NCBI RefSeq assembly: GCF_010367455.1 | Contig: NZ_WRPR01000012.1 | Coordinates: forward strand, 1-64,000 | From: Candidatus Laterigemmans baculatus | Lineage (GTDB): Bacteria > Planctomycetota > Planctomycetia > Pirellulales > Pirellulaceae | DNA: 64,000 nt | Direction: 5' to 3' | Notes under the pieces: generated by a model | Seen by the model: only the letters and a program-made list of their open reading frames with translations | Databases searched by the model: none | Told to the model about the DNA's origin: nothing | Position numbers and translations under genes: made by a program | Shown here: piece by piece, positions 36,930 to 45,967 of the stretch | Position numbering within the stretch: the stretch's first letter is position 1 | Layout of the letters: each line of letters opens with the position of its first letter

Positions 36930-38318
36930 CTAAGAAGCGCGGTCCATGGTTTCGCGGGCGACTCGCATCACGTTTCCGCCGATGATCTTGCGAATCTCCT
37001 CATCCGAGTAACCGCGTTGCACCAAGCCCACGGTATAGAGGGGCCAATTGGTCCAGGAGAGACTGTCGGTCATCTCTCGCGTCGTTTGGAAGCTGTCGGC
37101 CGGCCAGAGCATGCGGAACTCTTCTCGCCGTCGCGGCAGCCGCGGCACCTTCTTGCTCTCAGCCGAGCTATTTTGCGAGGAGTAGGCGATGTCGGTGCCG
37201 ATCGCGACGTAATCGATGCCGAACTTCTTTACCACATGGTCGATGTGGTTCAGCAGCATCGCGATGTCGCCGCTGCCTCGGAGATACCGGGGAATGCAGC
37301 AGATGCCAACAAAACCTCCGGTATCGGCGATCGCGCGAATCACTTCGTCGGGCTTACTGCGGGCGTGCGGGTTCGAGTCGAGCGCCGCGCAGACCGTGTG
37401 GCTGGCGACCGCCGGTTTCTCCGAGACTTGTGCCGACTCGAGACTGGTCTGCCAGCCCGAATGGGCGCAGTCGGGAATCACGCCGACGCGGTTCATCTCC
37501 GCAACCACTGCACGACCAAAATCGCTAAGACCCGCATCGGACTTTTCTCCCGATCCATCGCCGATCATGTTGCGGCGTTGATAGGTCAAGTGCATCATGC
37601 GGATGCCGAGTTGATAGAACACGCGGAGATAGCGGAGTTCGTCGGGAACCGACACCCACTGCTGAGTGAGCGGAACGCCGTTGCCGGTGAAATATAAACA
37701 GTGACGGCCTTCGCGCTTGGCGGTTTCAATGTCTTCGGGGACGGCTGCCTTGGAGACGAATCCCCGCAGCATATCGGTCGCATAGGTGAAGCGTGCGAGC
37801 CGTTTGATCAACCGCAGCGGATCTTGTCCTTCTTCGCCCGCATTTTGAAAAATGCAGGTCACGCCCGAGGCTCGCCAGGCCGCCCGGTACTCCTGTTCTT
37901 CGACCGGGTCGGTGACCGTCCGCGTCATCGTCATCTCTTCGCGGAGATCGGATATCTCAATACTTGACGCTCCGGCTTCGATCGCCGCGGCGAGTGCGTC
38001 CCCGTCGACAGCCGCCCGTGGTGAGAAACCGTAAGAATCAAAGACAATCGATTCAGCGTGCAGCCGTAGTCCTCGCTCGAGTTCCGCGGGCGACGGTTTG
38101 AGAATGTTGAGAGCCGCTTCTCGGGCTTGTTGGATGGCGGGATTCAATCGTTCGGTGAGGGCGGAGACGTCGGCGGGAGCCGTTTCCTCGGCCGGTCGTG
38201 CCGCGCGCGCTTTTTCGGAACCGGCAAGGCCGACGAGCGAGGCCGCGGCGGATGCCTGGAGAAACGCCCGCCGTTGCACGCTCTGTCTTTCCGCACTGGG
38301 TTTCGAGATGTCGGTCAT
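36930..38318 (-). CDS. Exported membrane-dipeptidase-like protein (peptidase M19)
   Basis: About 462 residues from ATG 38318, with AGGAG about 10 bases upstream. A Tat/Sec-type signal is present (QRRAFLQASAAASLVGLAG). M19 features are a DSYGFSPRAAVDGDALAAAI segment, DCAHSGWQTS, VASHTVCAALDSNPHARSKP with AIADTGGFVGI (near 360-385), and YVAIGTDIAYS near 415. Renal dipeptidases of this family use two zinc ions to cut dipeptides. Here the usual first HxD motif is altered (DSYGF), so the metal site may be partly rebuilt. Family assignment is good; substrate unknown. Confidence 0.78.
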   Translation of the reverse strand: MTDISKPSAERQSVQRRAFLQASAAASLVGLAGSEKARAARPAEETAPADVSALTERLNPAIQQAREAALNILKPSPAELERGLRLHAESIVFDSYGFSPRAAVDGDALAAAIEAGASSIEISDLREEMTMTRTVTDPVEEQEYRAAWRASGVTCIFQNAGEEGQDPLRLIKRLARFTYATDMLRGFVSKAAVPEDIETAKREGRHCLYFTGNGVPLTQQWVSVPDELRYLRVFYQLGIRMMHLTYQRRNMIGDGSGEKSDAGLSDFGRAVVAEMNRVGVIPDCAHSGWQTSLESAQVSEKPAVASHTVCAALDSNPHARSKPDEVIRAIADTGGFVGICCIPRYLRGSGDIAMLLNHIDHVVKKFGIDYVAIGTDIAYSSQNSSAESKKVPRLPRRREEFRMLWPADSFQTTREMTDSLSWTNWPLYTVGLVQRGYSDEEIRKIIGGNVMRVARETMDRAS

Positions 38319-38530
38319 GATGTGAGTGCTCCTGAATCGCTGTGGAGGATCGCGGTGGAGGATCGCTGCAAGATCGCCCGTGTTGCCATGCCCTCGGTGT
38401 GGATTGTCGTCGGCGATTGATTGTAACCGGCGTCGAGCGTCGCTGGCGGCAGCGATGCTCGCGTCCTTGCCGGAGCGTGCTGGCGCTCGCTGGACAAAAT
38501 GCTTGAGCCGGTTCTTTGAAAGGTGTTGGG

Positions 38531-38715
38531 ATGCGCAGGTTTGGGATGTTTTTCGTCTGTTGCTTGTCGGCCCTGGTCGCGCAGGCGGACGCGTTTCCGG
38601 CCGAGCCGTGGCATCAGTATCGGGTGGTCGTCCGCGGCAATCATCATCAGCACTGGATCGATGGCGTGCAGACGGTCGACGTCGTCGACCTCGACGCAAA
38701 GAATCGGCGACTCGA
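38531..38715 (+). pseudogene. Internally deleted DUF1080 remnant
   Basis: The frame opens with a normal signal peptide (MRRFGMFFVCCLSALVAQAD) and then jumps straight to the C-terminal portion of a DUF1080 (3-keto-disaccharide hydrolase-like) domain: WHQYRVVVRGNHHQHWIDGV then TVDVVDLDAKNRRLEG. In the intact family the signal is followed by about 150 residues (compare the complete gene at 47599, where ELFGAN and NVYDVVC precede the same region). After LEG the frame drifts into unrelated, Arg-rich sequence. It therefore lacks both the N-terminal and final strands of the domain and cannot fold as one. Confidence 0.7.
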
Positions 38716-38928
38716 GGGGGATGGAAGAATCAGCCCCGCCCGACGCGGCCGGCAGGGGGGACGCAAACGGAGGGGAAGGCAGAAGAGTAGGCGCCCCGGC
38801 TCTGACAGCGAGTTGGCTCGACTCCACTTGCTGGCATGCCGTTTGCCTTCCGAATTTGGCTGGTGCTGGTGATGTCACCGCCGCTGGTACCACTTCTTCA
38901 ACTCCGGCGGGCGTGGGGGTACCCAAAC

Positions 38929-39810
38929 ATGTCTCAGCAAGTCGCTCGAACCGCACGCACCCCTTCGACCGGCGAGATCGCCGAGCATGGCCGCAAATGG
39001 ATTGAATACGCCGGTCGAGCGGGGTACCTGACCAAAGGGGTCGTGTACCTGCTCATTGGCGGCATGGCTGCGGCGGCGGGGTGGGGAGCCGGAGGCCGCA
39101 CGACCGACTCCGAGGGGGCGATTTCGGAGCTTGCCCAACAGCCGTTTGGAACGTTTCTGCTGTGGCTGGTGACGATCGGCCTGCTTGGTTACTGCGTCTG
39201 GCGAATCGTTGAGGCCATTACCGATCCGGATGGCAAAGGGACCGATGCGAAAGGGATCGCAACCCGCATTGGCTACGTGATCAGCGGCATTGCTTATGGG
39301 ATGCTCGCCTGGACCGTCTCGCCGGCAACGGGCTCGCCAGCCGGGGGTGGGGGTGGCGGTTCGGGTCAGACTCAAGACACGGTCGGATGGCTGCTCTCGG
39401 TGCCGGGCGGAAAGTGGGTTTTGGGAGCGATCGGTTTGGCCGTTGCAGGCTTTGGCTTGTACCAGATCTACCAAGGGGCGGCCGATAAGTTCATGGACAA
39501 GTACAATGCGGGGGGAATGAGCGAGACGCAGCGAAAGGTCGCCAAATATTCCGGCCGCTTGGGTCTGATCGCCCGCGGGATCACCTTTGGGATTATCGGT
39601 TTCTTCCTGGTCCTCGCAGCCCGGACGCTCGACCCGAACAAAGTGAAGGGAACCGGCGAGGCGCTCGACGTTCTCGCTCGGCAGCCCTACGGCCAGTGGA
39701 TTCTGTTCGCCGTTGGGATCGGTTTGTTTTGCTACGGCATCTTCTGCTTTGTGCAGGCCCGCTACAGCACGTTCCGCGTCGGGCGGCTTCCCGCAGGGTC
39801 GCCGGTCTGA
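38929..39810 (+). CDS. DUF1206 membrane protein
   Basis: About 293 residues (ATG 38929; a longer frame to 38836 overlaps sequence without coding character). It has three repeats of the DUF1206 two-helix unit, each starting with a GRxGYLTKGVVYLLIG-like or GRLGLIARGITFGIIG-like motif, giving six membrane helices. A Gly-rich loop (residues about 142-150) separates repeats one and two. The family is a bacterial inner-membrane protein of unknown function. It is not obviously in an operon, since both neighbours face other ways. Confidence 0.85.
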   Translation: MSQQVARTARTPSTGEIAEHGRKWIEYAGRAGYLTKGVVYLLIGGMAAAAGWGAGGRTTDSEGAISELAQQPFGTFLLWLVTIGLLGYCVWRIVEAITDPDGKGTDAKGIATRIGYVISGIAYGMLAWTVSPATGSPAGGGGGGSGQTQDTVGWLLSVPGGKWVLGAIGLAVAGFGLYQIYQGAADKFMDKYNAGGMSETQRKVAKYSGRLGLIARGITFGIIGFFLVLAARTLDPNKVKGTGEALDVLARQPYGQWILFAVGIGLFCYGIFCFVQARYSTFRVGRLPAGSPV

Positions 39811-39869
39811 TTCGCTGCCGGGGCGGGGCGTGGGGAGCGATCGCTGCAAAAGGCGATGCTGGCGCTGGC

Positions 39870-40589
39870 TCAGGTTGCGAGGTCGACTCGCCAGGCGTCG
39901 GGCAGGTGGGTGTCAAGCACGATTTGGACCAGGTTGAACCATCGCTCGGTGCGGTCGACGATTTGACTGTCGGAGGAGGCGACAATCTGGTCGCTGCCGA
40001 TCAGCACGGGATCGGGATCCGGGACCAGTTCGATCTGCCAATCCCAGCCCGCCGCTTCACCGAATTCTCGAAGCAGCGTTTTGAGCCTCCCGCTGTTGGA
40101 GACGGGCTGGTCGAGCAGCCACAGGCAAGGTCGGGCTTCGAGTGCAGCGAGCGTGACGCCGAGAATCTCGATCGCGCGTCGCGTCTCGGTCACCGTGCGG
40201 TAGTTGCCGTGCATACTGGCCATGTCGCGGTAGCAGCCGTCGCGAGCTTTGAGGATCAGGCCACCGGCGAGCGCTGCTTCGATCGTTGTCAGCACATTGA
40301 AGCCATCGATCGAGAGCGCCGCGCCGCGAATCGCGGGCGGCTCGACGCGATGCCGCTGGCGCCGTTCGAGCGCCGCGTCGCCGCAGGCGCAGCGGGCCAC
40401 CGCCACGCGTTGGCGCGAGTCCAACGCGTAGCGGTCGCCGACCAGCTTCAGACTCGAGCTGGGGGCATAACCGTGGCTGAGCAACCAGCTCAGGTCGCGG
40501 GTCGCCATCCGCAGGGCCGGCAAATTCTCACTGCGGAACAGCCGCGAGTCCTCCGGGTGCGGTCCGCGGTGCTTGCGGTGATCGGGCAA
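39870..40589 (-). CDS. DUF434/DUF5616 domain protein
   Basis: A 239-residue soluble protein. The only upstream start in frame is TTG (40589), directly followed by the family's N-terminus PDHRKHRGPHPEDSRLF. The DUF434 part (MATRDLSWLLSHGYAPSSSL then KLVGDRYALDSRQRVAVARC) is followed by a DUF5616-type part (LSIDGFNVLTTIEAALAGG, CLWLLDQPVSNSGRLK), whose DGFN and DQPVSNSG motifs suggest a PIN/NYN-like nuclease fold (inference). It starts 16 bases after the stop of the Gfo/Idh gene on the same strand, so the two are likely co-transcribed. Confidence 0.8.
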   Translation of the reverse strand: MPDHRKHRGPHPEDSRLFRSENLPALRMATRDLSWLLSHGYAPSSSLKLVGDRYALDSRQRVAVARCACGDAALERRQRHRVEPPAIRGAALSIDGFNVLTTIEAALAGGLILKARDGCYRDMASMHGNYRTVTETRRAIEILGVTLAALEARPCLWLLDQPVSNSGRLKTLLREFGEAAGWDWQIELVPDPDPVLIGSDQIVASSDSQIVDRTERWFNLVQIVLDTHLPDAWRVDLAT

Positions 40590-40605
40590 CGGTCAGGGCC
40601 CGCTT

Positions 40606-41928
40606 TCAGAGCCCGGCGACCTGAAACTCCTCGCGATACTTGCGGCGGAGCAGCTCGTTCGCTTCGGGGAGGTTCGTGACCTGCAGTTGCTCGGCATCCC
40701 ACTCGAGCTGTTTTTCGGGGAAGCGGTTGGCGACGACTCCCAGCAATAGGGCTTCGGTCAACGGTCCGGCGTAATCGAATCCCGCGCTCGTCTTCGCTTC
40801 GCCTCGGCAGGCATCGACCCACTGGTGGTAGTGGCTAACCACTTCGACCTCCGGCGGCTGGTAATCGCGGAACTGCTTTTCGGGGAACAGTTGCGGTTCG
40901 CCGACGTGGGGCAGCAACATGTAGCCCCCTTCGCCGACGAACAGCGAGCCTTGGCCGGGGAGCTGGAGTCCTTCGGGAAGCTGCAGCTGCTCGCTCTTTG
41001 GCGGTGCGAAGTCGCCGTCGTACCACGTCCAGCGAAGTGTATCGGTGGTCTGGGCGGTTCCGGGGAATTCGTACTCCACGATGTTTTGCGTCGGGTGTCC
41101 GACGCCGGTCGGCGGGCGGCAGGTCGTCTTGGCCCAGCGGGGAGCGGTCAGCTGGAGTGCATCGTAGGGCGTGTCGAAGATGTGGACTCCCATGTCGCCG
41201 AGCGTGCCGGTGCCGAAGTCGATCAGCTTCCGCCACTGGCCAGGGTGGTAGACCTCGGGCACGTAGGGTCGCTCGTCGCAGACGCCGAGCCACAGATTCC
41301 AGGCAAGCGTTTCCGGCGGCGCCGCGCTCGTGGTGAACGCGGGTCCGTCGTAGCCCCAGTTTTTGTTCGACCACGCGTGAACCTGGCTGACTTTGCCGAT
41401 CACGCCGCTTTGGATCATTTTGACCGCGCGGCGATAGGGGGCACTCGAGTGAACCTGGATGCCCATCTGCGTGGGGACGCCCTTTTGGGCGGCGACTTTC
41501 CGCAGTTGCCGAGCTTCAAAAACTTCGTGCGTGAGTGGCTTTTGGCAGTAAACCGGTTTGTCGTGCTGTAGCGCCATCATCGCTGCCGGGGCATGCGTAT
41601 GGTCCGGAGTGGAGACGACCACGGCATCGAACGAGTCGCCCAGGGCGGAGAACATCTCGCGGTAATCTTGGAACGTCTTGGCGCCGGGATGCTGCTCGTG
41701 GGCCGCGGCCAAGCGGGTTTGATCGACGTCGCAGAGGACCGCGACTTCGACTTGCGGGTGCGAGGCAATCGAGCGGAGGTCGGCTCCGCCCATTCCGCCG
41801 ACGCCGATGTGCGCCGTCCGAAGCCGGCCGTTCGGGGAAGCGGCCCGTCCACGGACCGGGACGAGCGTGGTGGAAGCCAGGGCGGCACCGGCTTTGAGAA
41901 AGCCGCGGCGATCGAGCGAAAAGGCCAT
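40606..41928 (-). CDS. Tat-exported Gfo/Idh/MocA oxidoreductase
   Basis: About 440 residues from ATG 41928, with GGAG 9 bases upstream. A Tat signal (LDRRGFLKAGAALASTTLVP) precedes a Rossmann domain with GVGGMGGADLRSIA, VVVSTPDHTHAPAAM and YCQKPLTHEVFEARQ. The EKP-like catalytic Lys is in QKP. The C-terminal domain (FGTGTLGDMGVHIFDTPYDA) is the typical planctomycete form. It would oxidise or reduce a sugar or polyol with NAD(P), probably outside the cytoplasm. A second member lies at 57565. Confidence 0.87.
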   Translation of the reverse strand: MAFSLDRRGFLKAGAALASTTLVPVRGRAASPNGRLRTAHIGVGGMGGADLRSIASHPQVEVAVLCDVDQTRLAAAHEQHPGAKTFQDYREMFSALGDSFDAVVVSTPDHTHAPAAMMALQHDKPVYCQKPLTHEVFEARQLRKVAAQKGVPTQMGIQVHSSAPYRRAVKMIQSGVIGKVSQVHAWSNKNWGYDGPAFTTSAAPPETLAWNLWLGVCDERPYVPEVYHPGQWRKLIDFGTGTLGDMGVHIFDTPYDALQLTAPRWAKTTCRPPTGVGHPTQNIVEYEFPGTAQTTDTLRWTWYDGDFAPPKSEQLQLPEGLQLPGQGSLFVGEGGYMLLPHVGEPQLFPEKQFRDYQPPEVEVVSHYHQWVDACRGEAKTSAGFDYAGPLTEALLLGVVANRFPEKQLEWDAEQLQVTNLPEANELLRRKYREEFQVAGL

Positions 41929-42091
41929 CGAAAAAACTCCAAACGGCGAGGGAGTGGCGGGAAGGACAACGCAGAGAGCCCAATTTAGCATCACAGACCG
42001 GCTGCAAGTCTAGTTGGGACTTGCGTGCAGTGCCCCGCGAGATGGGGTACCATGGGAGCTCCCGCCTACACTCCCTCCAACGAGGCTCGCA

Positions 42092-44512
42092 ATGCGCCGC
42101 ACTGGCTCCTTTCTGGCCATCATTGCCGCTCTCTGCTGCACGTCGACCGCCGCTCGGGCCGAGACCGATGGAGGAAAGTACTTTGAGCAGTACGTGCGTC
42201 CGTTGCTGGCCGGGAAATGCGTGAAATGCCACGGCCCGGAGAAACAGGAAGGTGGGCTGCGGCTTGATTCGCTCGAAGCGATGCTCAAAGGGGGCGACAG
42301 TGGACCGGCGGTCGTGGCGGGCGAAGTCGCGGAAAGCCTGCTCGTCGAGGCGGTGCGTTATGAATCCTTCGAGATGCCGCCGTCGGCCCCGCTGCCCGAG
42401 GAAGATGTCGCTCGCTTCGTCGACTGGATCGCCGCCGGAGCGGTGTGGCCTGAGCACGGAGAGGCGGTCCGCGAAGTCTCGGGGGTGATTTCCGAGTCCG
42501 ACCGCCAGTGGTGGGCTTTCCAGCCGCTGCGTCGCCCCGAAGTCCCTGCGCCGGAAGAGGATTCGTGGTCGCGGACCGAGATCGACCGCTTCATCTACGA
42601 TCGGCTCGTGAGTGAAGGAATCGAGCCCGCCCCGCAGGCTGCGAAAGAGCAGCTGGTCCGGCGGGTCTATTACGACTTGATCGGCCTGCCGCCGACGCCG
42701 GAGGAGCTGGCTCACTTCGTGGCGGACGAGTCCCCCGACGCCTGGGAGCGGTTGATCGACCGTTTGCTCGAGGACCACCGGTATGGCGAGCACTGGGGGC
42801 GATACTGGTTGGACTTGGTCCGCTACGCCGAGTCGGACGGTTGGAACCAGGATGCTTACCGGCCCCACATCTGGCGCTATCGCGATTACGTCGTCCGCTC
42901 GTTCAACGACGACAAGCCGTACCCGCAGTTCGTTCGCGAGCAGTTGGCCGGTGACGAGATTCCGGGCCCCGATCCCGAGGCGCTCGCCGCGACCGGTTAT
43001 TTGCGGCTGGGGATTTATGAATACAACCAGCGCGACGCCCGCTCGCTGTGGGACGATTCGATCAACGAGATCACCGACGTCACGGCGGACGTGTTTATTG
43101 GGATGGGGATGGCCTGTGCTCGCTGCCACGATCACAAGTTCGATCCGATTTTGCAGAAAGATTATTTTCAGCTTCGCGCGTTCTTCGAGCCGCTGATTTG
43201 GCGCGACGATGTGCCGATGGCGACCGAGGAGGAACTGGCTGCGTACGAACGGCAGCACGCGGCTTGGCTCGATGCGTCGGCCGAGGTGCAACAGGAAATC
43301 GAAGCGCTGCTCAAGCCCTACTACGACCGCAAGTGGGTCTCGACCGTCGAAAAGTTCCCGCTCGATATCCAGGCCTGCTTCCACAAGCCGGTCGAGGAGC
43401 GGACGAGCTGGGAGCACCAGATGGCCTACCTGATCGGACGCCAGTTCGAGGAGGAAGGGGGCGGACCGCTGAAGTCGATGAAGAAGGAAGATAAGGCGCG
43501 CTACGAAGAGCTGAAGAAGCAACTCGCCGAGTTCGATCATCTCAAACCCGAGCCGCTTCCGGGGCTCATGACGGTCGCCGATTTCCCCGGCACGCTGTCG
43601 CCGACCCTGATCCCCGACAGTGCGGACCAAGAACCGATCCCACCCGGCTTTCTGACGGTCCTCAGCGAAGTGGTCGAGCCGGTGGAGCCGCAGAGAATCG
43701 ACGAGCTCAAGTCGTCGGGGCGGCGGACCGCACTGGCCGAATGGATCGGCAAGGAGGACAACCCGCTGACCACGCGGGTGATCGTCAACCGCATTTGGCA
43801 GCAGCATTTTGGGCAGGGGATCGTGCCGACGGCGAGCGATTTCGGTCACCTCGGGCTCCCTCCGACCCACCCCGACTTGCTCGATTGGTTGACGGTCACG
43901 TTTGTCGAAGAAGGGTGGAGCTTCAAGAAACTGCACAAGCGGATTCTCATGTCGGCCGTCTGGCAGCAGTCCTCGCTGCATTCCCGGGCGGCGGAGAATC
44001 AAGTGAAAGATCCAGCCGAGAGTCTGCTCTGGCGGTTCCCCGTGCGGCGGCTCAACGCGGAACAGATTCGCGATTCGATGTTGATCGCCAGCGGCGAACT
44101 CGAGCATCACTGCGGCGGCCCGAGCGTTGACGGCGCGGCTCCCCGGCGGTCGCTGTATGTCAAGTTCTATCGCAACAACCCCGACACGTTCCTGCAGTTG
44201 TTCGACGTGGCCAACGGGCTCAAAAGCGTTGCCGAACGCAATCGCACGACGACGCCGATCCAGTCGCTGATGATGCTCAATGGCGACTGGACGCTCACCC
44301 GGGCGAAGAAGATGGCCGAGCGGCTGCAAGAGCACGCCGGCTCCCCGCACGAAATGCTGAAGACCGCTTTCCGGCTGAGCTGGGGTCGCGAGCCGACGCC
44401 GAGCGAGTTGGAACAGTCGCTGGCGTTCGTCGGTGAGTCGCTTCCCGAGGACCGCGTGGTCGACCTCTGCCATGTGCTGCTGAACTCCAACGAATTCCTG
44501 TACGTCGATTGA
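42092..44512 (+). CDS. PSD1/DUF1549/DUF1553 cytochrome protein (second copy)
   Basis: 806 residues from ATG 42092, preceded by GAGG at 6-7 bases. Signal peptide to about residue 22. The PSD1 haem site is CVKCH (43-47), followed by KQEGGLRLDSLEAMLKGG. DUF1549 ([37 protein letters not shown]) ends in [14 protein letters not shown] Glu/Lys-rich helical insert (residues about 390-490) separates it from DUF1553 (LAEWIGKEDNPLTTRVIVNR, GIVPTASDFGHLG). It is the first gene of a three-gene unit with DUF1501 and a membrane glycosyltransferase. Confidence 0.9.
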   Translation: MRRTGSFLAIIAALCCTSTAARAETDGGKYFEQYVRPLLAGKCVKCHGPEKQEGGLRLDSLEAMLKGGDSGPAVVAGEVAESLLVEAVRYESFEMPPSAPLPEEDVARFVDWIAAGAVWPEHGEAVREVSGVISESDRQWWAFQPLRRPEVPAPEEDSWSRTEIDRFIYDRLVSEGIEPAPQAAKEQLVRRVYYDLIGLPPTPEELAHFVADESPDAWERLIDRLLEDHRYGEHWGRYWLDLVRYAESDGWNQDAYRPHIWRYRDYVVRSFNDDKPYPQFVREQLAGDEIPGPDPEALAATGYLRLGIYEYNQRDARSLWDDSINEITDVTADVFIGMGMACARCHDHKFDPILQKDYFQLRAFFEPLIWRDDVPMATEEELAAYERQHAAWLDASAEVQQEIEALLKPYYDRKWVSTVEKFPLDIQACFHKPVEERTSWEHQMAYLIGRQFEEEGGGPLKSMKKEDKARYEELKKQLAEFDHLKPEPLPGLMTVADFPGTLSPTLIPDSADQEPIPPGFLTVLSEVVEPVEPQRIDELKSSGRRTALAEWIGKEDNPLTTRVIVNRIWQQHFGQGIVPTASDFGHLGLPPTHPDLLDWLTVTFVEEGWSFKKLHKRILMSAVWQQSSLHSRAAENQVKDPAESLLWRFPVRRLNAEQIRDSMLIASGELEHHCGGPSVDGAAPRRSLYVKFYRNNPDTFLQLFDVANGLKSVAERNRTTTPIQSLMMLNGDWTLTRAKKMAERLQEHAGSPHEMLKTAFRLSWGREPTPSELEQSLAFVGESLPEDRVVDLCHVLLNSNEFLYVD

Positions 44513-44527
44513 TCGAGGCTGATCCCG

Positions 44528-45967
44528 ATGACTTCCCGCCTTTGCCGACAGTCGAACCAGCCGCACCACTGGAGTCCCGGTTCCCGCCGCGAATTCCTGC
44601 AGGCGACGGGATTTGGATTTGGCGCTCTTGCGCTTCAGGCAATGATGCATGAAGAGTTGCGAGGCGCAGAATCTCCTACGCCGGGGCCGCATTTCGCACC
44701 CAAAGCGAAACGCGTGATCTGGTGCTTCCTGGAAGGGGGGCCGAGCCATCTCGATTTGGTCGACCCCAAGCCCTTGCTCAACAAGCTGGCCGGCCAGCCT
44801 TTGCCGTCGAGCTTTCAGGAGCCGATCACGGCGATGGGGGAGAAAGGGGCGCCGTTGCTCGCCGCTCCGCGGACCTGGAAACAGCACGGCGAGAGTGGGT
44901 TGTGGGCGTCGGAGTGGATTCCCCATATCGCCACCTGCATGGACGACATCGCCGTCGTTCGATCGTGCTGGACCAACGGAATCAATCATGCCGGTGGCGT
45001 CTGCCAGATGAACACCTGCATCAACGTTGCGGGCCGACCTTCGCTCGGGTCGTGGGTGAATTATGGATTGGGCAGTGGGAATCAAAATCTGCCCTCGTTC
45101 GTCGTGATGTGCGACAATTCACGCAAGCCCGTCAACGGTCCGCGAAACTGGGGATCGGGGTTCATGCCGGCGACGCACCAGGGAGTGCATATCGACGGCA
45201 GCAGCGCCGAGCCGATCGCGAACCTCAACTGGCCCGAAGGCTATTCGAGCCAGCGGCAGCGTGCGAAACTCGACCTGTTGCAGCAGTTCAATCGCGAGCA
45301 TGCCTCGATGCGACCGCAGCAGTCTGAGCTCGACGCCCGGATCGAAAGTTATGAGCTCGCGTTCCGAATGCAAGCCCGAGCTCCGGAAGCCGTTGAGTTG
45401 TCGGGAGAAACCGCTGCGACTCGCGAGTTATATGGATTGGACCAGAAAGAAACCGAAGCGTTTGGGCGCAACTGTTTGCTCGCCCGCCGGTTGGCCGAGC
45501 GGGGCGTCCGCTTCATCCAACTCTACAGCGGTACCGGCAGCGGCTGGGATTCTCATTCGGCGATCGAGAAGAATCACTCGCGGTTGTGCAAGTCGATGGA
45601 CAAGCCGGTTGCCGGATTGATCAAGGACCTCAAGCAGCGGGGACTGCTCGACGAGACGCTGGTGATTTGGGGCGGTGAGTTTGGCCGCACACCAATGAGC
45701 GAAAAGTCCAATGGCCGCGACCATAATCCCACCGGGTTCTCGATCATGATGGCGGGCGGTGGTGTGAAGGGGGGACAGACGATCGGTGCGACCGATGAGC
45801 TCGGGTTGTATGCGATTGAAGATAAGATGCACGTCCATGACATCCACGCGTCGATCCTGGGGCTGCTCGGGATCGATAACATGAAGCTGACGTACGACCA
45901 TAAAGGACGCCCGGAACGCCCCACGATCAACGAAGGGCGATTCAATAAGAAGCTGATCGGGGCGTGA
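44528..45967 (+). CDS. DUF1501 protein (second copy)
   Basis: A 479-residue exported protein. The signal-like N-terminus contains SRREFLQATGFGFGALAL. Its core motifs are [60 protein letters not shown] and DIHASILGLLGID. It begins 15 bases after the PSD1 stop and ends in a GTGA overlap with the next gene, so translation of all three is probably coupled. This is a separate pair from the 33-36.8 kb copy, in opposite orientation. Confidence 0.9.
   Translation: MTSRLCRQSNQPHHWSPGSRREFLQATGFGFGALALQAMMHEELRGAESPTPGPHFAPKAKRVIWCFLEGGPSHLDLVDPKPLLNKLAGQPLPSSFQEPITAMGEKGAPLLAAPRTWKQHGESGLWASEWIPHIATCMDDIAVVRSCWTNGINHAGGVCQMNTCINVAGRPSLGSWVNYGLGSGNQNLPSFVVMCDNSRKPVNGPRNWGSGFMPATHQGVHIDGSSAEPIANLNWPEGYSSQRQRAKLDLLQQFNREHASMRPQQSELDARIESYELAFRMQARAPEAVELSGETAATRELYGLDQKETEAFGRNCLLARRLAERGVRFIQLYSGTGSGWDSHSAIEKNHSRLCKSMDKPVAGLIKDLKQRGLLDETLVIWGGEFGRTPMSEKSNGRDHNPTGFSIMMAGGGVKGGQTIGATDELGLYAIEDKMHVHDIHASILGLLGIDNMKLTYDHKGRPERPTINEGRFNKKLIGA

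Noticed and set aside
41516-45085. A 1189-codon minus-strand open frame
   Set aside because: It covers a PSD1 gene, parts of a DUF1501 and an oxidoreductase on other strands or frames. Composition is Arg/Leu/His-rich without motifs, so it is a shadow ORF despite its length.
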